From Ailanthus altissimus (Eukaryota; Streptophyta; Magnoliopsida; Sapindales; Simaroubaceae), in contig OX327710.1 in NCBI GenBank assembly GCA_946807835.1, positions 14,124,501-14,188,500 on the forward strand: DNA of 64,000 nucleotides, read 5' to 3'. Under the pieces are notes generated by a model. It saw only the letters and a program-made list of their open reading frames with translations, searched no databases and was not told the DNA's origin. Positions 63,354 through 64,000 of this stretch are shown piece by piece (the first letter of the stretch is position 1; each line of letters starts with the position of its first letter). The position numbers and the translations under genes were made by a program.

Positions 63354-63903
63354 ATGGATGACATTCTAAAAAATTTGAAAAAGCGTTTTTCCTCATTGCC
63401 TCAAAATTCCTTGAAGAAAATTTACCAAGCAAGATGTGAAAGATTAAGGTTATTAATGATTATGAATATACCTGTTGATTTACGTTGGTTAATTGAAGCC
63501 AAAGTTAGATTGACAGGTGAATTTTCAGACTCATTAATTTCCTACATGCCTGGCTTAGGTAAAAGCTCTTTTTCAAAAAAAACGAAGAGCAAAACGATTA
63601 AATGTTTGTTACAAGTGTGCACGCACAACTTGCAACACACGTTGCCGCACTTTAGGAATGGTGTCTGTAAATCGTGAAGATAAAATTAGGTTCATTAAGG
63701 ATGGCCTGAGTAAGGAGTCTTTAGATAATATCTTATCGACTCTTGAGACGCATCCTAGTGGATATGTGCATATTGCAATTCATGAATTATGGGACATATT
63801 CCTAAAAGAACATGAGCGGTACAGTCTTGGGAATCTGACTTTAAAAGACCCTGTTTGCCAATTTATAAGAAAATTGGATGAGAAGCCTATCCCCGACCCA
63901 TAG
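63354..63903 (+). CDS. Accessory reading frame downstream of pol, Cys-rich
   Basis: A second reading region begins 229 bases after pol. ATG 63354 opens a Lys/Arg-rich, helix-prone stretch to about 63574. At an eight-A run (63575-63582) the coding signal passes to the next frame. There a Cys cluster C-x2-C-x4-C-x3-C (codons at 63607, 63616, 63631 and 63643) is followed by the segment NREDKIRFIKDGLSKESLDN and a final LTLKDPVCQF, ending at 63903. Additional reading frames after pol are known in the Tat branch, and I recall Cys-rich ones, but I cannot name a family. A nucleic-acid-binding or silencing-suppressor role is a guess. The A-run shift may be a mutation, an assembly slip or a slippery site. 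Confidence 0.6.
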
Positions 63904-64000
63904 AGGGCGTTTAAGCCGTTACTGGATGTAAAATCAGAGGAAGATGTGAGCCACAATCACAACTACTTGTATATATTTACTATAGCTGTTATTTTTAAAT
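63904..64000 (+). other. Untranslated region downstream of the accessory frame
   Basis: No purine tract or 3' LTR start is seen before the window ends, so the element continues to the right. Confidence 0.6.

Larger units (their letters stand above)
55694..64000 (+). mobile_element. Ty3/Gypsy Athila/Tat-type element, nested, right end outside the window
   Basis: A 1431-bp 5' LTR, a tRNA-Asp-type primer-binding site, a repeat-rich leader, gag, pol (protease with DLGAS, reverse transcriptase with FMDD, RNase H, integrase without chromodomain) and an accessory frame downstream of pol. The primer site, long LTR and the DLGAS and FMDD motifs are those of the Athila/Tat branch. It sits inside the 3' LTR of the chromovirus and is therefore younger. 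The coding region has only one stop between gag and pol and a stop plus a frameshift near the end of integrase. Confidence 0.92.

Overview
The window is nuclear DNA from a flowering plant, most likely a eudicot. Five multi-exon genes with plant-type GT..AG introns and AT-rich introns are separated by AT-rich intergenic DNA and full-length or broken LTR retrotransposons. I cannot fix the species from sequence alone. Exon borders were placed by eye from splice signals, reading phase and remembered protein families.

Layout. Bases 1-8537 are gene-poor and hold two decayed LTR-like stretches (1-1088 and 1240-1870) and a 2.36-kb non-coding foldback element (3765-6120) with about 290-bp terminal inverted repeats and a series of GC-rich hairpin modules. 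A Ty1/Copia element lies at 8538-13479. The gene block runs from 15.9 to 49.7 kb: an EREX-type PX-domain endosomal protein (+, 15964-23206), the signal recognition particle GTPase SRP54 (-, 24170-28453), a small plastid-targeted membrane protein of unknown role (+, 30390-31866), a chloroplast class-A DnaJ co-chaperone (-, 33008-44926) and THO complex subunit 7 (+, 48030-49667). A second Copia element (38719-42940, target duplication AGTTG) sits antisense in intron 2 of the DnaJ gene. From 50294 to the right edge there are two Ty3/Gypsy elements. A chromodomain-bearing element (50294 onward) has its 3' LTR cut at 55693 by a younger Athila/Tat-type element, which starts at 55694 and runs off the window.

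The five genes do not form a pathway: endosomal trafficking, co-translational targeting, a plastid membrane protein, plastid chaperone work and mRNA export are unrelated housekeeping roles, each apparently with its own promoter. EREX and SRP54 converge, SRP54 and the small plastid gene diverge, the small plastid gene and DnaJ converge, and DnaJ and THO7 diverge.

The points most worth a second look are the foldback element with its hairpin modules, a Cys-rich accessory reading frame downstream of pol in the younger Gypsy element, the palindromic repeats in that element's leader, its single in-frame stop between gag and pol, the nested insertion, and a one-base reading-frame break inside EREX exon 6.
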